A stretch of DNA of 64,000 nucleotides, taken from positions 62,001 through 126,000 of the forward strand of contig CANMBU010000003.1 in assembly GCA_947496175.1 (NCBI GenBank), in the 5' to 3' direction. The stretch comes from an uncultured Roseovarius sp. (GTDB lineage: Bacteria; Pseudomonadota; Alphaproteobacteria; Rhodobacterales; Rhodobacteraceae). Position 1 is the stretch's first letter. Every line of letters begins with the position of its first letter. The position numbers were made by a program, and so were the translations under genes. Under the pieces are notes generated by a model that was given only the letters and a program-made list of their open reading frames with translations, was not told the origin of the DNA and did not search any database. Of this stretch, positions 17,360-27,790 are shown one piece after another.

Positions 17360-19463
17360 GATCGCTGAAAAAGAGCTTCGCGGACGCCCGCTTGAAGATC
17401 TGACGTGGAACACGCTGGAAGGTATTCCGGTCAAACCGCTATACACCGAAGAGGATGTGGCGGGACTTGATCACATCGGATCTGTCCCAGGACAGGCACC
17501 TTTTACCCGTGGTGTTAAGGCGACAATGTATGCCGGACGTCCCTGGACGATCCGGCAATATGCAGGCTTTTCGACGGCCGAGGAATCCAACGCCTTCTAC
17601 CGCCGCAATCTCGCTGCAGGACAGCAAGGCGTCTCAGTGGCCTTCGATCTGGCCACTCACCGTGGTTACGACAGCGATCATGAACGCGTCGTGGGTGATG
17701 TCGGCAAGGCGGGCGTGGCGATTGACAGCGTGGAGGATATGAAAATCCTCTTTGACGGTATCCCGCTGGATCAAGTCAGTGTCAGCATGACGATGAATGG
17801 CGCGGTGATCCCGGTTCTGGCCAGTTTCATTGTGGCCGGCGAAGAGCAGGGGCATGATCGCAGCGTTCTGTCCGGCACCATTCAGAACGATATTCTCAAA
17901 GAGTTTATGGTGCGCAACACCTACATCTACCCGCCGGAACCGTCGATGCGGATCGTCTCGGACATCATTGAATACACGGCCAATGAGATGCCCAAATTCA
18001 ACTCGATCAGCATCTCGGGCTATCACATGCAAGAGGCGGGCGCGAACCTGGTGCAGGAGCTGGCTTATACTCTGGCCGATGGGCGCGAATATGTGCGCGC
18101 GGCCATTGAGGCGGGCATGGATGTGGACAAATTCGCAGGTCGGCTGTCCTTCTTCTTTGCCATCGGCATGAATTTCTTCATGGAAGCGGCCAAGCTGCGC
18201 GCCGCGCGGATGCTGTGGCACCGGATCATGACCGAATTCGGGGCCAAGAACGACCGTTCCAAGATGTTGCGGACCCATTGCCAGACCAGCGGTGTAAGCC
18301 TGCAGGAACAGGACCCCTATAACAACGTCATCCGCACGGCCTATGAGGCGATGAGTGCGGTGTTGGGGGGCACGCAGTCGCTCCACACCAATGCGCTGGA
18401 CGAGGCGATTGCGCTGCCGACGGATTTCAGCGCGCGTATCGCCCGCAACACGCAGTTGGTGCTGCAGGAAGAGACCGGCGTGACCAATGTCGTCGATCCT
18501 CTGGCGGGGTCCTATTACGTCGAAAGCTTGACGGCAGAACTGGCCGAAAAGGCCTGGGCACTCATGGATGAGGTCGAAGAAATGGGCGGTATGACCAAGG
18601 CCGTGGCCTCTGGAATGCCCAAGCTCCGGATCGAGGAATCTGCGGCCACGAGACAGGCGATGATTGACCGGGGCGACGAAGTGATCGTGGGGGTCAACAA
18701 ATACCGCAAGGACAAAGAAGACCCGATCGACATTCTCGATATCGACAATTCTGCCGTGCGCGACAGCCAGATCGCACGTCTGGAGAAAATCCGCGCCGAG
18801 CGCGATGAAGCTGCGTGTGAGGCGGCTTTGAATGAATTGACACGACGGGCGAAAGAGGGCGGCAACCTTTTGGAAGGCGCCGTTGAGGCCGCAAGGGCAC
18901 GGGCATCTGTGGGAGAGATCAGTATGGCTTTGGAAAAGGAATTCGGACGGCACCGCGCCGAGGTGAAAACCCTCGCCGGGGTTTATGGCGCAGCTTATGA
19001 GGGCGACGAAGGGTTTGCCGCGATTCAGAAATCGGTCGAGGATTTTGCGGATGCCGAGGGGCGCAGGCCCCGGATGCTGGTGGTCAAAATAGGTCAGGAC
19101 GGGCATGACCGCGGGGCCAAGGTCATTGCCACCGCCTTTGCCGATATCGGGTTTGACGTCGATGTGGGACCGCTCTTCCAGACACCCGATGAGGCGGCAC
19201 AGGATGCGATTGACAATGATGTTCATGTGATCGGTATTTCCAGCCAGGCCGCTGGCCACAAGACCTTGGCGCCGCAACTCATTGATGCGCTTAAGGAAAA
19301 AGACGCCAGCGATATTATCGTGATCTGTGGCGGGGTGATCCCGCAGCAGGATTACGAGTTCCTGCAATCTGCAGGGGTGAAGGCGATCTTTGGGCCGGGC
19401 ACAAACATCCCCGAGGCGGCGCAGGATATCCTGCGGCTGATCCATGAGGCGCGCGTTGCATGA
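17331..19463 (+). CDS. mcm: Methylmalonyl-CoA mutase (B12-dependent, single chain)
   Basis: 710 residues with the TIM-barrel substrate domain (residues ~50-400, e.g. [11 protein letters not shown] and [17 protein letters not shown]) and a C-terminal cobalamin-binding domain. The base-off motif [10 protein letters not shown] (near residue 588) supplies the axial histidine. It isomerises (R)-methylmalonyl-CoA to succinyl-CoA, completing propionate breakdown started by PccAB. It overlaps the upstream sulfotransferase-like gene and, by 4 bases, the MAPEG gene downstream. The methylmalonyl-CoA epimerase and the MeaB/ArgK chaperone are not in the window. Confidence 0.96.
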   Translation: MGKNTDAWREIAEKELRGRPLEDLTWNTLEGIPVKPLYTEEDVAGLDHIGSVPGQAPFTRGVKATMYAGRPWTIRQYAGFSTAEESNAFYRRNLAAGQQGVSVAFDLATHRGYDSDHERVVGDVGKAGVAIDSVEDMKILFDGIPLDQVSVSMTMNGAVIPVLASFIVAGEEQGHDRSVLSGTIQNDILKEFMVRNTYIYPPEPSMRIVSDIIEYTANEMPKFNSISISGYHMQEAGANLVQELAYTLADGREYVRAAIEAGMDVDKFAGRLSFFFAIGMNFFMEAAKLRAARMLWHRIMTEFGAKNDRSKMLRTHCQTSGVSLQEQDPYNNVIRTAYEAMSAVLGGTQSLHTNALDEAIALPTDFSARIARNTQLVLQEETGVTNVVDPLAGSYYVESLTAELAEKAWALMDEVEEMGGMTKAVASGMPKLRIEESAATRQAMIDRGDEVIVGVNKYRKDKEDPIDILDIDNSAVRDSQIARLEKIRAERDEAACEAALNELTRRAKEGGNLLEGAVEAARARASVGEISMALEKEFGRHRAEVKTLAGVYGAAYEGDEGFAAIQKSVEDFADAEGRRPRMLVVKIGQDGHDRGAKVIATAFADIGFDVDVGPLFQTPDEAAQDAIDNDVHVIGISSQAAGHKTLAPQLIDALKEKDASDIIVICGGVIPQQDYEFLQSAGVKAIFGPGTNIPEAAQDILRLIHEARVA

Positions 19464-19945
19464 GCCAAAAACGCGGCATGATCCTTGCCGGAATGGCAGC
19501 CGGGGCGCTCTGGGCCGTAGGGCTGCTGTGGATTGGCGCTCAGATCCCCGTGCCGATTGCAATGATTCAGCCGGTGCTGATGGGCGCGGTCTTCGGCCCC
19601 GGTGTGGTGCTGATGCTGATGATCGCCAGACTGGCGCAGAGGCGTTTTGGAGATGACACCGCCATTGACGGACAGAAGCTGACCGGCGGCGCGGCGGTAG
19701 ATCAGGCCGTGCTGACGAACACTTTGGAACAGGTCGTGCTGGCGCTTTGTATCTGGCCATTGGTTGGCTTTTTCCTGGGCGCGGGAACGGTTCTGGCACT
19801 TGGGCTGGGGTTTGTCGTCGCGCGGTTGTTGTTTTGGGTCGGATATCACCTCTCGCCGCCGCTGTGCGCCTTTGGCTTTGCGGCCACGTTCTATCCGACA
19901 CTCTTCGCAGCAGTTTGGGTCATCTTTCGGCTTGTCTCGGGCTAA
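19460..19945 (+). CDS. MAPEG family membrane protein
   Basis: 161 residues with four hydrophobic helices: 8-27, 30-52, ~86-115 and ~137-158 by eye. The segment [16 protein letters not shown] carries the N-x-x-E pattern typical of MAPEG proteins (membrane-associated eicosanoid/glutathione group). Bacterial members are often glutathione-linked but mostly uncharacterised. The ATG overlaps the mutase stop, so it is the last gene of that operon. A link to propionate metabolism is not implied. Confidence 0.8.
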   Translation: MSQKRGMILAGMAAGALWAVGLLWIGAQIPVPIAMIQPVLMGAVFGPGVVLMLMIARLAQRRFGDDTAIDGQKLTGGAAVDQAVLTNTLEQVVLALCIWPLVGFFLGAGTVLALGLGFVVARLLFWVGYHLSPPLCAFGFAATFYPTLFAAVWVIFRLVSG

Positions 19946-20060
19946 AGCGGTGCAGGTTTAGAAAATCTGCTTTGCATTGCTGTGTGTTCTGGCAAACAAG
20001 GGACGGGTGGCGCGCTGGCCGTTTGCCTGCAGAATTCCTTGCAAAGAAGAATGCTGAGAC

Positions 20061-20672
20061 ATGATAGTTCTGGATCACTTCGCTATCGCCGCTGAAACGC
20101 TTGAAAGCGGTCGGGCCTATGCCGAAGAGGCCCTTGGCGTGTCGCTGTTGCCCGGCGGGCAGCATCCGCATTTCGGCACGCATAACCTGCTTTTGGGGTT
20201 AGAGGACGGGCTTTATCTCGAAGTAATCAGCATTGATCCTGACGCGCCTGCGCCTGAATATCCCCGCTGGTTTGATCTGGATCGCTTCACTGGTCGAGCG
20301 CGGCCAACAAACTGGATTTGCCGGACCGATGATCTGAGCAGGTTTGTCGCGGAACATCCGCAAGCCGGTGTGCCCGTTGCATTGGCACGCGGCGATCTGC
20401 GATGGCAGATGTCCGTCCCACCCACCGGAATTCTGCCCTATGACAACATGTTTCCCGCCGTTATCGAATGGGCCAGTGATGACACACCAGCGCGCCGTTT
20501 GTCCGCATCCGGATGTGGATTGAAAATGCTCACGATCTCGCATCCTGACGCTGATCTGCTGAGCCAGACACTGGCTCCGGTGTTCAAGGAGACCCGCGTG
20601 CGCTTTGAAACGGCTCCTGCGGGTCTGGTTGCCGAGATGGACACGCCATCAGGTGTGCGTGTGCTGGAATGA
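20061..20672 (+). CDS. VOC (glyoxalase-like) family protein
   Basis: 203 residues with an N-terminal VOC half (MIVLDHFAIAAETLE, metal histidine at the usual place) and a second, more diverged half; resembles the glyoxalase-like domain group. It is not the short two-repeat methylmalonyl-CoA epimerase, although it lies near the mutase: it is too long and lacks the epimerase motifs. A 4-base overlap links it to the GNAT gene that follows. Enzyme or resistance role unknown. Confidence 0.8.
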   Translation: MIVLDHFAIAAETLESGRAYAEEALGVSLLPGGQHPHFGTHNLLLGLEDGLYLEVISIDPDAPAPEYPRWFDLDRFTGRARPTNWICRTDDLSRFVAEHPQAGVPVALARGDLRWQMSVPPTGILPYDNMFPAVIEWASDDTPARRLSASGCGLKMLTISHPDADLLSQTLAPVFKETRVRFETAPAGLVAEMDTPSGVRVLE

Positions 20673-21178
20673 TCCTGCGCGCGGCCACAGATGCAGATGC
20701 AGAGGCCGTTGCGCGGATCGTGAACCCCTATATTCGGGACACAACGGTCAGTTTCACCGAGATTGAAAAGACGGTGGATCAAGTGGCGCAAGAGATCGCT
20801 GTGCGGCAGGCCGAGGGCAAGCCGTTTTTGGTGGCACAAACCGATGAAGGGGTGGTGGGATACGCCACCTATGATCAGTTCCGCAAGGGCACGGGCTATG
20901 GTCGCACGATGGAACACACGGTGATGCTGGCCTCTGACGCGCGAGGGCATGGGGTGGGCCGGGCTTTGATGGCGGCGCTTGAGGATCATGCCGTGACGCA
21001 AGGGGTCGGGTCGCTGATGGCCGGGATCAGCGGCGAAAACACAGAGGCCGTCACGTTTCACCTTGCCCTCGGTTATGAGCAGGTGGGGCACGTTGCGCAG
21101 GCGGGTTTCAAGTTCGGCAGATGGATTGATCTGATTTTGTTACAAAAACGCCTGTCACACGGGTCAGACAGCCGCTAA
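20669..21178 (+). CDS. GNAT N-acetyltransferase (phosphinothricin acetyltransferase-like)
   Basis: 169 residues. The acetyl-CoA pyrophosphate-binding motif reads RGHGVGRALM (near residue 91) after the beta4 strand MEHTVMLASD. The start ILRAATDADAEAVARIVN and the GY-x-QVGH-x-x-x-AGFKFGRW end match the PAT/Bar-like branch, which acetylates amino acids such as methionine sulfoximine or phosphinothricin. Overlaps the VOC gene. Substrate inferred only at branch level. Confidence 0.87.
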   Translation: MILRAATDADAEAVARIVNPYIRDTTVSFTEIEKTVDQVAQEIAVRQAEGKPFLVAQTDEGVVGYATYDQFRKGTGYGRTMEHTVMLASDARGHGVGRALMAALEDHAVTQGVGSLMAGISGENTEAVTFHLALGYEQVGHVAQAGFKFGRWIDLILLQKRLSHGSDSR

Positions 21179-21188
21179 AGTTCCGCCC

Positions 21189-21866
21189 ATGTCCATCTGG
21201 AACCGTATCTCCGAAGCGCTTTCTGCACTGGCCAAGGGCGAGCCGCTCACGCGTGTCTTTGACGCGCTTCGCACGCCGCCCGAGCGCAGCGTGGCATTTG
21301 CCATTGCCGTCATCGCGCTGGGGGCCAAGATGGCCAAGGCCGATGGGTTGGTCACACGCGATGAGGTGACCGCTTTTCGCGAAGTCTTTCAGATCGCGCA
21401 GGATGATGAGGCCGGCGCGGCGCGGGTCTTTAACCTCGCCCGGCAGGATGTGGTCGGGTTCGAGGATTACGCCCAGCGGATCAAGACGATGTTCGGGACT
21501 GAAACGGACACGCTTTTTGATCTGATGGAAGGGCTCTTTCACATCGCGGTGGCCGATGGGGTGTATCATCCGAATGAAGACGTGTTCCTGGAGCGCGTGG
21601 CTCAGATTTTCGAGATACCGGACGCGCAGTTTCAAGTGCTGCGCAGCCGGTTTGTGCCTGATGCGAAGCCTGATCCTTATGCAGTCCTGGGCGTGAATCC
21701 AAACGCGCCGATAGATGAAATTCGTAAGCATTACCGTGCCTTGGTGCGTGATATGCATCCTGATCGCATGATTGCGCGGGGTGTGCCGCAAGAGGCGATC
21801 AAGCTGGCCGAAAAACGGCTGAGCGATATCAATCACGCCTGGGAAGAGATCAGCGGAAAGGGCTGA
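21189..21866 (+). CDS. DjlA-like protein: TerB domain plus J domain
   Basis: 225 residues: residues ~30-150 form a TerB-like helical domain, residues ~160-225 a C-terminal J domain with the essential HPD (RDMHPDRM). J domains stimulate DnaK ATPase. Unlike E. coli DjlA there is no N-terminal transmembrane anchor, so it is probably cytoplasmic. It is 10 bases after the GNAT gene and 1 base before the nuclease-fold gene. The co-chaperone role follows from the HPD motif; clients are unknown. Confidence 0.88.
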   Translation: MSIWNRISEALSALAKGEPLTRVFDALRTPPERSVAFAIAVIALGAKMAKADGLVTRDEVTAFREVFQIAQDDEAGAARVFNLARQDVVGFEDYAQRIKTMFGTETDTLFDLMEGLFHIAVADGVYHPNEDVFLERVAQIFEIPDAQFQVLRSRFVPDAKPDPYAVLGVNPNAPIDEIRKHYRALVRDMHPDRMIARGVPQEAIKLAEKRLSDINHAWEEISGKG

Positions 21867-21867
21867 G

Positions 21868-22905
21868 ATGCGCATCGCCACCTATAATGTGGAATGGTTC
21901 AACGCGCTTTTTGACGATGAGGGCGGGATGTTGGACGATCGTGAGTTGTCGGGCCGCCATGGGGTGAGCCGCCATGAACAGCTCACGGCACTGGGCATCG
22001 TGTTTACGGCGCTGGATGCCGACGCGATTATGGTGATCGAGGCGCCTGACACCAACAAAAGGCGGTCTACTGAGCCTGCATTGGAGAATTTCGCAGCGGC
22101 GATGGGGTTGCGCGCGCGCAAGGCCCTGATCGGCTTTGCAAATGACACGCAGCAGGAAATTGCGCTGCTTTATGACCCCGATGTGCTGAGCTGTCGTCAT
22201 GACCCGCAAGGTGAAGAGACGGGCAAGCGCGGGTCTTCTGACGCTCCGCAATTTGATGGGGTGTTTCGGATTGACCTGGATATTGACGCGACCGAGGACC
22301 TGGTTGCGTTTTCCAAACCTCCGTTGGAGATTGCGGCCGAGACGCGGGATGGGTTCGCCTTTCGCATGATCGGCGCGCATCTGAAATCCAAAGCCCCGCA
22401 TGGCGCGCGCAACCGCGATGAGGCGATGCGCATGGGCATTTCCAACCGGCGCAAGCAACAGGCGCAGGCGGTGTGGCTGAGACGCCGGGTGGAAGCGCAT
22501 CTTGAGGCAGGTGAGTCGCTTATTCTGCTTGGAGATCTCAATGACGGTCCCGGTCTGGACGAATATGAGCATCTTTTTGGGCGCTCGTCTGTTGAGGTGA
22601 TCTTGGGGGACGGCGCCAGCTCTGCGCACGCGCTTTATGATCCGCATGCCAAACGCGCCCTGACACGTCGGATCGGCGCGATGAACACCACAGCCCGCTT
22701 TTATATTTCCCAGGAAAAACGGTATCTTCAAGCCCTTTTGGACTACATCATGGTATCGCCTGATTTGCGGGCCAGGGGACCCAGATGGCGTATTTGGCAT
22801 CCCTTTGATGACCCTGATTGCTGGAAGATGCCGGACCTGCGTGATGCGCTCATTGCGGCCTCAGATCACTTCCCGGTCATCATGGATATTGACCTCACGT
22901 CTTAA
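21868..22905 (+). CDS. Endonuclease/exonuclease/phosphatase (EEP) superfamily protein
   Basis: 345 residues. The EEP catalytic pieces are visible: N-terminal RIATYNVEWFN, central LGDLNDGPG (near residue 222) and C-terminal SDHFPVIMDI. These bind Mg2+ and the scissile phosphate. There is no signal peptide, so it is cytoplasmic. It could be a nuclease or a phosphodiesterase on a small molecule. It is essentially abutting the J-domain gene. Confidence 0.85.
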   Translation: MRIATYNVEWFNALFDDEGGMLDDRELSGRHGVSRHEQLTALGIVFTALDADAIMVIEAPDTNKRRSTEPALENFAAAMGLRARKALIGFANDTQQEIALLYDPDVLSCRHDPQGEETGKRGSSDAPQFDGVFRIDLDIDATEDLVAFSKPPLEIAAETRDGFAFRMIGAHLKSKAPHGARNRDEAMRMGISNRRKQQAQAVWLRRRVEAHLEAGESLILLGDLNDGPGLDEYEHLFGRSSVEVILGDGASSAHALYDPHAKRALTRRIGAMNTTARFYISQEKRYLQALLDYIMVSPDLRARGPRWRIWHPFDDPDCWKMPDLRDALIAASDHFPVIMDIDLTS

Positions 22906-22936
22906 AACTTTCGCCCAAATCGATTATATTAGAGCC

Positions 22937-23290
22937 ATGAAACATATGATTTACCCTGTGGTCTTGCTGGGTGCACTTTCGCAACCCGCTCTGGCCGAAG
23001 AAGAAGGCCCTTCGCTTATGGAGCGCGGGGCGCAGCTTTTCATGGAAGGGTTCATGCGTGAAATGGAACCCGCCTTGAAGGATTTTCAAGGGATGGCGGA
23101 AGACATGGAGCCCGCGCTGCGACAGTTCATGACTGAGATTGGTCCGGGCTTCATGAACCTGCTGGGGGAAATCGAGGATCTGAGCGCCTATCACGCGCCG
23201 GAAATCCTGCCCAACGGGGACATCATCATTCGCAAGAAAACGCCTGCGGAAAAGGCGGCGGAAGACAGCGATGGGGATATCGAGATTTAG
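22937..23290 (+). CDS. Small periplasmic protein, unknown function
   Basis: 117 residues with signal peptide (YPVVLLGALSQPALA). The mature part is rich in methionine and glutamate (LFMEGFMREMEPALKDFQ, then a near repeat DMEPALRQF), predicted helical, and ends in a charged GDIIIRKKTPAEKAAED tail. Its stop overlaps the convergent ppx gene by 4 bases. Such proteins are sometimes mislabelled as ATPases; I see no nucleotide-binding motif. Confidence 0.75.
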   Translation: MKHMIYPVVLLGALSQPALAEEEGPSLMERGAQLFMEGFMREMEPALKDFQGMAEDMEPALRQFMTEIGPGFMNLLGEIEDLSAYHAPEILPNGDIIIRKKTPAEKAAEDSDGDIEI

Positions 23291-24834
23291 CCGCGGGCGA
23301 CCCGGACTTTCGTTTCCGCATCAAGGGTTTCCGCCAGAGAGTTGAAGCGCGCTTGTGCGACTTCGCCAAACATCGGCTCTGCCGCCTTTGAGAGCTTCAA
23401 CGTCAAATGCCGCTTTTTGGGTTTCCACACCAGCTCGCCCAATGTCTCGTCCTTACGCAACCAGAACATCGCGGCAAGGCGCATCGCCTTGCCAAGCACC
23501 TCGGCCTGGTGCTCATCCTTTGCCGTGACCAGCTTGGTCAGGGCCTCAAACCGCGTGCCTTCGCGCCGGTTGGAGTAGCGATGCATCAAGGCCAGCCCCA
23601 GAAAGACGCGTTCGGCGTGTTTCAAGCCGCCCAGATTTGCGCGTGTGGCGTTGTCAAAGCAATCTTCGGCCCGGTAATCGGGATGCGCGCGCCAGCTGAC
23701 ATCATGCAAGAGACAGGCCGCCTTGATGATCCGAAACTGATCTTTGGGCACCGAGCGAAACAGTGGCTGGACAAAGTTGAACACCATGCGCCCATAACCG
23801 GGCAGGCGGGCATCCTTGGCCTCGGCAAACCGGCACGCCTCAATAAGTGGGTCCCGGTCGCGCAGGGCCTGGGGCATTTGTTCATAGAGAAGCCCCTCAC
23901 GGATGCCATAGCTCGACACAGCAATGTCGCGGGGCTTGAAGGTTTTCACCACCTGCCGCAGCACATCAATGGCAATGACGGCAAGGTCCATCCGCGCTGT
24001 GGACACACCGGCGCGCTGGCGCAGCTCTTCCTGATCGCATTCACTGATATAATCCGCCGTGGCGCGCACAGATTTGGCGCTCATTCGGTATTCATGCAGC
24101 ACATTAAGCGGATAGCCGCGTCGTTCCATGTCGATCTTGGCAATCGCGCGCCAGGACCCGCCGACCAGAAACAGACGGTTTTTCTGCTCGCCCATCTGGT
24201 CATACATCGTGGTCAGGGTATCGCGAATATGCGCGCGCCGCGCGCGCTTGCCGCCTTTGAGGTCCTTGAGTTTTAAGGGACCAAGCAAAGAGGTTAGCCG
24301 CTTGCCCACCTCACCACCGTTGATTTCGGCCAATTCCATGGACGACCCGCCAATGTCGCAAACAAGGCCATAGGACCCGGGCCAGCCCAACAGCACGCCT
24401 TGCGCAGAGAGTCGGGCTTCTTCCTCACCATCCACGACCCAAAGCTGAATGCCGGTCTCGCGTTCGACCTCATCGCGAAAGGCCGGGCCGTCCTCGGCCT
24501 CGCGAATGGCCGCCGTGGCCACCGCCGTCAAAGGCCCGTCACAGATGTTATCCGCCAATAGCTTGAACCGTTTTATGGCGGCCAGTGCGCGTGCACGCCC
24601 ATCAGGATTCAGACGCCTGGTCTCTGATAGTCCTGCGCCAAGCGCACACATGATCTTTTCATTGTAAAAATAGGCCGGGCTTCGTGCGGCGCCGTCAAAC
24701 ACCACCATACGCACCGAGTTTGATCCCACATCAACCACACCGACACGGCTGAGCGCCTTGGCCCGGGGGTCCTCGAACAGCGGGCGACCAAAAGGCCCCC
24801 AATCGCTCTGCGTGGCGTCGGTTGTTCCGTCCAT
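23287..24834 (-). CDS. ppx: Exopolyphosphatase, Ppx/GppA family
   Basis: About 515 residues with the ASKHA phosphatase start VGVVDVGSNSVRMVVFDG and the second phosphate loop DIGGSSMEL, plus a C-terminal HD-like helical domain (LLHDVSW). It hydrolyses polyphosphate or pppGpp. I prefer the ATG at 24834 (GGGGAT upstream); the frame can extend to a TTG at 24888. It follows ppk on the same strand, so synthesis and breakdown of polyphosphate share an operon with hdaA and the PerM-like gene. Confidence 0.92.
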   Translation of the reverse strand: MDGTTDATQSDWGPFGRPLFEDPRAKALSRVGVVDVGSNSVRMVVFDGAARSPAYFYNEKIMCALGAGLSETRRLNPDGRARALAAIKRFKLLADNICDGPLTAVATAAIREAEDGPAFRDEVERETGIQLWVVDGEEEARLSAQGVLLGWPGSYGLVCDIGGSSMELAEINGGEVGKRLTSLLGPLKLKDLKGGKRARRAHIRDTLTTMYDQMGEQKNRLFLVGGSWRAIAKIDMERRGYPLNVLHEYRMSAKSVRATADYISECDQEELRQRAGVSTARMDLAVIAIDVLRQVVKTFKPRDIAVSSYGIREGLLYEQMPQALRDRDPLIEACRFAEAKDARLPGYGRMVFNFVQPLFRSVPKDQFRIIKAACLLHDVSWRAHPDYRAEDCFDNATRANLGGLKHAERVFLGLALMHRYSNRREGTRFEALTKLVTAKDEHQAEVLGKAMRLAAMFWLRKDETLGELVWKPKKRHLTLKLSKAAEPMFGEVAQARFNSLAETLDAETKVRVARG

Positions 24835-24892
24835 GACATCCCCGGTTCTGCTGCGATGTTTATGCGCCAGCGTATGCAGTCCGGTCAATCAG

Positions 24893-27067
24893 TCAGTCTT
24901 CGGTGTGCGTCAGCTGTGGCACATCGGATGCGCCTGCGGACCCGCGCCCGGACAGAGATGGGTTTTCCATGAAAAACCGGTGGCAATTAAAGGCAAATTC
25001 GCCTTCGGGGATGATGGCACGCTCAAACCGTCCTTCGGGCGACATGACCCAGCTTTGCGCCACATCCGCCATGTTGGCCGCCATGATCTGGCTGACGATC
25101 TGTGCCTTGACGGTTTTGTTCGTGATCTCGATCAGCGTCTCAACGCGCCGGTTGAGATTGCGGCTCATCCAGTCGGCAGAGCTGATGAAAACCCGCGCCT
25201 TTTTCGACGGCAAGCCCGCGCCATTGCCAAAGCACACAATGCGTGAATGCTCCAGAAATCGTCCAATGACCGATTTCACGCGGATATTGTCGCTCAAACC
25301 CTTGATGCCTGGCCGGAGACCACAAATCCCGCGCACCACCAGGCTGATCTTCACTCCGGCCTGACTGGCCTCGTAAAGCGCGTCGATCACATCTCGCTCA
25401 ATGAGCGAGTTCATCTTGGCCCAGATCATCGCCGGTTTGCCTGCCTTGGCATGCGCCATTTCCTGACGGATCATCTCGATGAGCCTGGGTTTCATGCCAT
25501 CGGGAGAAATGGCAAGGTTTTCAAGCATTTCCGGCTGGGCGTAGCCGGAGAGGAAGTTGAACACCTTAGTGGCATCCCGCCCAAGCGCCGGATCACAGGT
25601 GAAAAAGCTAAGATCGGTGTAAATCTTGGCCGTGTCGGGGTGATAATTGCCAGTGCCGTAATGAGTGTAGGTGACAAGACTGTCGCCCTCACGGCGCACG
25701 ACGGTCGAGATCTTGGCGTGGGTCTTGAGATCCATAAACCCATAGACCACATGCGCACCCGCACGTTCCAGACGACGCGATTGCCGGATGTTGGCCGCTT
25801 CATCAAAGCGCGCCTTCAACTCGACCAGCGCGGTGACGGATTTGCCATCTTCTGCTGCCTCGCACAGCGCCTCGACGATGGGGGATTTCTTGGACGTGCG
25901 ATAGAGCGTCTGTTTGATCGCTACCACATCAGGATCACGTGCCGCCTGGCTGAGGAAGCGCACCACCATGTCGAAGGTTTCATAGGGGTGATGCAGCAGC
26001 ATGTCCTTTTGCCGGATGGCTGCGAACATGTCGCCATCATGGTCCTGCACCCGCTCGGGCACACGCGGCGTGAAGCAGGGCCAAAGAAGGTCCGGGCGGC
26101 TGTCGATCACAAGCTCCTTGAGGTCTGCAAGGCCAATCATGCCCTCGACCTCAACCACCTCATAGGGCTTTACATCCAACTCGCGCATGATTGTGCGACG
26201 CAACTCTTCGGGCGCACCAGAGGACATCTTGAGGCGAACAACCTCGCCACGGCGGCGACGCTTGAGCGCCACTTCAAACTCGCGCACCAAATCTTCGGCC
26301 TCTTCCTCGACCTCAAGATCGCTGTCTCGCAGGACGCGGAAATTGCAATGTGCTTTGTAGGTATAGCCCGGAAAGAGATGCCCCAGATGCAACAGCAACA
26401 ACTCTTCCAGCGGCAGCGAGCGATGCGCGCCGGGCTCAGAGGGCAGGGTCACAAACCGGTCAATCTGCGCGGGGATCGGCAAAAGCGCCTGCAAGGGGCG
26501 CTTGTCAGACTTTCGCTCCATCTGAAGGGCCAGCGAATAGCCCAGATTAGGGATGAAGGGGAAAGGGTGCGCCGGATCAATGGCCAGTGGGGAGAGCACC
26601 GGAAAAACCTTGGCCAGAAAGGTATCTTCCAGAAAGCCCTCATCTTCCTTCGACAGGCTGGTGCCGTCCAGAATGGAGATGTTCTCTGCCTCCATTTCCT
26701 TTTGAAGCGTCTGCAGTGTGTCCTGCTGATCGGCCAAAAGTTTGCGTGCATCCTCGTCTATGAGAACAAGTTGTTCGGCTGGGGTTAGCCCGTCGATTCC
26801 CGGTGTGGTGTTGCCTGCATGGGCCAGCTCACGCAGGCCCGCGACGCGCACATTGTAAAACTCATCCAGATTGGTGGCGGAAATCGACAGAAACCGCAGA
26901 CGTTCCAAGAGCGGTACGCGCGGGTTTCTGGCCTCTTCCAAAACGCGCCAGTTGAAGCCCAGCCAGCTCAGCTCGCGGTTATAAAACCGCCCGCGTCCGC
27001 GCACATCCAAACCACCCGGCGTGACCGGTTCTGGAAAAGGGGATTTCAAAAAATCTGCGTTGCTCAT
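24893..27067 (-). CDS. ppk1: Polyphosphate kinase 1
   Basis: 724 residues with the four-domain PPK1 layout: N-terminal [19 protein letters not shown], head domain, and two phospholipase-D-like catalytic halves. The catalytic histidine lies in [11 protein letters not shown] and the second active-site region in [15 protein letters not shown]. It reversibly makes polyphosphate from ATP. It sits between hdaA and ppx. Together with ppk2 at 44043, the organism has both polyphosphate kinase types. Confidence 0.96.
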   Translation of the reverse strand: MSNADFLKSPFPEPVTPGGLDVRGRGRFYNRELSWLGFNWRVLEEARNPRVPLLERLRFLSISATNLDEFYNVRVAGLRELAHAGNTTPGIDGLTPAEQLVLIDEDARKLLADQQDTLQTLQKEMEAENISILDGTSLSKEDEGFLEDTFLAKVFPVLSPLAIDPAHPFPFIPNLGYSLALQMERKSDKRPLQALLPIPAQIDRFVTLPSEPGAHRSLPLEELLLLHLGHLFPGYTYKAHCNFRVLRDSDLEVEEEAEDLVREFEVALKRRRRGEVVRLKMSSGAPEELRRTIMRELDVKPYEVVEVEGMIGLADLKELVIDSRPDLLWPCFTPRVPERVQDHDGDMFAAIRQKDMLLHHPYETFDMVVRFLSQAARDPDVVAIKQTLYRTSKKSPIVEALCEAAEDGKSVTALVELKARFDEAANIRQSRRLERAGAHVVYGFMDLKTHAKISTVVRREGDSLVTYTHYGTGNYHPDTAKIYTDLSFFTCDPALGRDATKVFNFLSGYAQPEMLENLAISPDGMKPRLIEMIRQEMAHAKAGKPAMIWAKMNSLIERDVIDALYEASQAGVKISLVVRGICGLRPGIKGLSDNIRVKSVIGRFLEHSRIVCFGNGAGLPSKKARVFISSADWMSRNLNRRVETLIEITNKTVKAQIVSQIMAANMADVAQSWVMSPEGRFERAIIPEGEFAFNCHRFFMENPSLSGRGSAGASDVPQLTHTED

Positions 27068-27118
27068 CCGGGGCTTATGACTGGTTTTGGTAACGGGAAG
27101 ATGACGAGTGTGCCCGTA

Positions 27119-27790
27119 TCAGCCCATCTTGTCCAGAACCTCTTTGGCCAGGGCACGGGTGACGGCCCGCCCTTGCGCAAGCGCCGCGGCATCCAGCGCC
27201 TCAACGGTGGCTTGTGCCGCAGCACAGGATCGGTCGATGCGGCGCACAAGGTAGGGCAGAACATCGGCGGTGGGCACCACCTGCCTGTCATGAAAGAGCT
27301 TGGCCATAAGCGCGGTCAAAAGCGCATCATCGGGGGCCTCTAGCGCGACCACCGGCGTGCCTTGCAGGCGGCTGGCCAGATCGGGCAGGGTGATGGGCCA
27401 GAAATTCGGCGCGTTTTGTCCGGTGAAAAGAAGGCTGTGTCCCTCGGCCAGAACCAGGTTGTGCAGATGGAACAGCGCCTCTTCGGCCTCTGACTGACCT
27501 GCGATCCGATCCACGTTCTCGACCGCAACCGAGGCGCTTGCCAAGGAGGGGATATCGGCCTTGGCAACTGCTGTGGCCTCGACAACTTCAGCGCCGGACA
27601 GTGTGGCCCAGACATGCACCAGATGCGTCTTGCCTGAGGCCTCGGCACCAACCAGCGCCAGTTTGCGACCGGGCCAGTTTTGCCACCCTTCAATCATCGC
27701 CACCGCGTTGGCGTTGGCGGAGGAGACAAAAAAATCCTCTCGCCCGTGGGCTGTTCTGACGGGCAAATCAAAGCTGAGCTGCTGAGGCAT
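27119..27790 (-). CDS. hdaA: DnaA inactivator homolog HdaA
   Basis: 223 residues. A DnaA-type AAA+ domain: N-terminal QLSFDLPVR, a clamp-binding-type motif as in Hda proteins, Walker A GAEASGKTH (near residue 48), Walker B region ASVAVENVDR, sensor and box VII. There is no C-terminal DNA-binding domain IV. With the beta clamp it promotes DnaA-ATP hydrolysis to prevent re-initiation. The ATG overlaps the PerM stop (shared T), so translation is coupled; this perM-hdaA-ppk order is familiar from other alphaproteobacteria. Confidence 0.87.
   Translation of the reverse strand: MPQQLSFDLPVRTAHGREDFFVSSANANAVAMIEGWQNWPGRKLALVGAEASGKTHLVHVWATLSGAEVVEATAVAKADIPSLASASVAVENVDRIAGQSEAEEALFHLHNLVLAEGHSLLFTGQNAPNFWPITLPDLASRLQGTPVVALEAPDDALLTALMAKLFHDRQVVPTADVLPYLVRRIDRSCAAAQATVEALDAAALAQGRAVTRALAKEVLDKMG

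Noticed and set aside
17634..19901. 755-residue open frame antisense to methylmalonyl-CoA mutase
   Set aside because: Histidine- and arginine-rich shadow of a clear mutase gene in GC-rich DNA; no motif or ribosome site.
20061..20672. VOC protein as methylmalonyl-CoA epimerase
   Set aside because: It is 203 residues, longer than the ~130-150-residue epimerase, and lacks the epimerase pattern despite being near the mutase.
25247..26788. 513-residue open frame antisense to ppk1
   Set aside because: Shadow of the polyphosphate kinase gene; composition typical of antisense frames.
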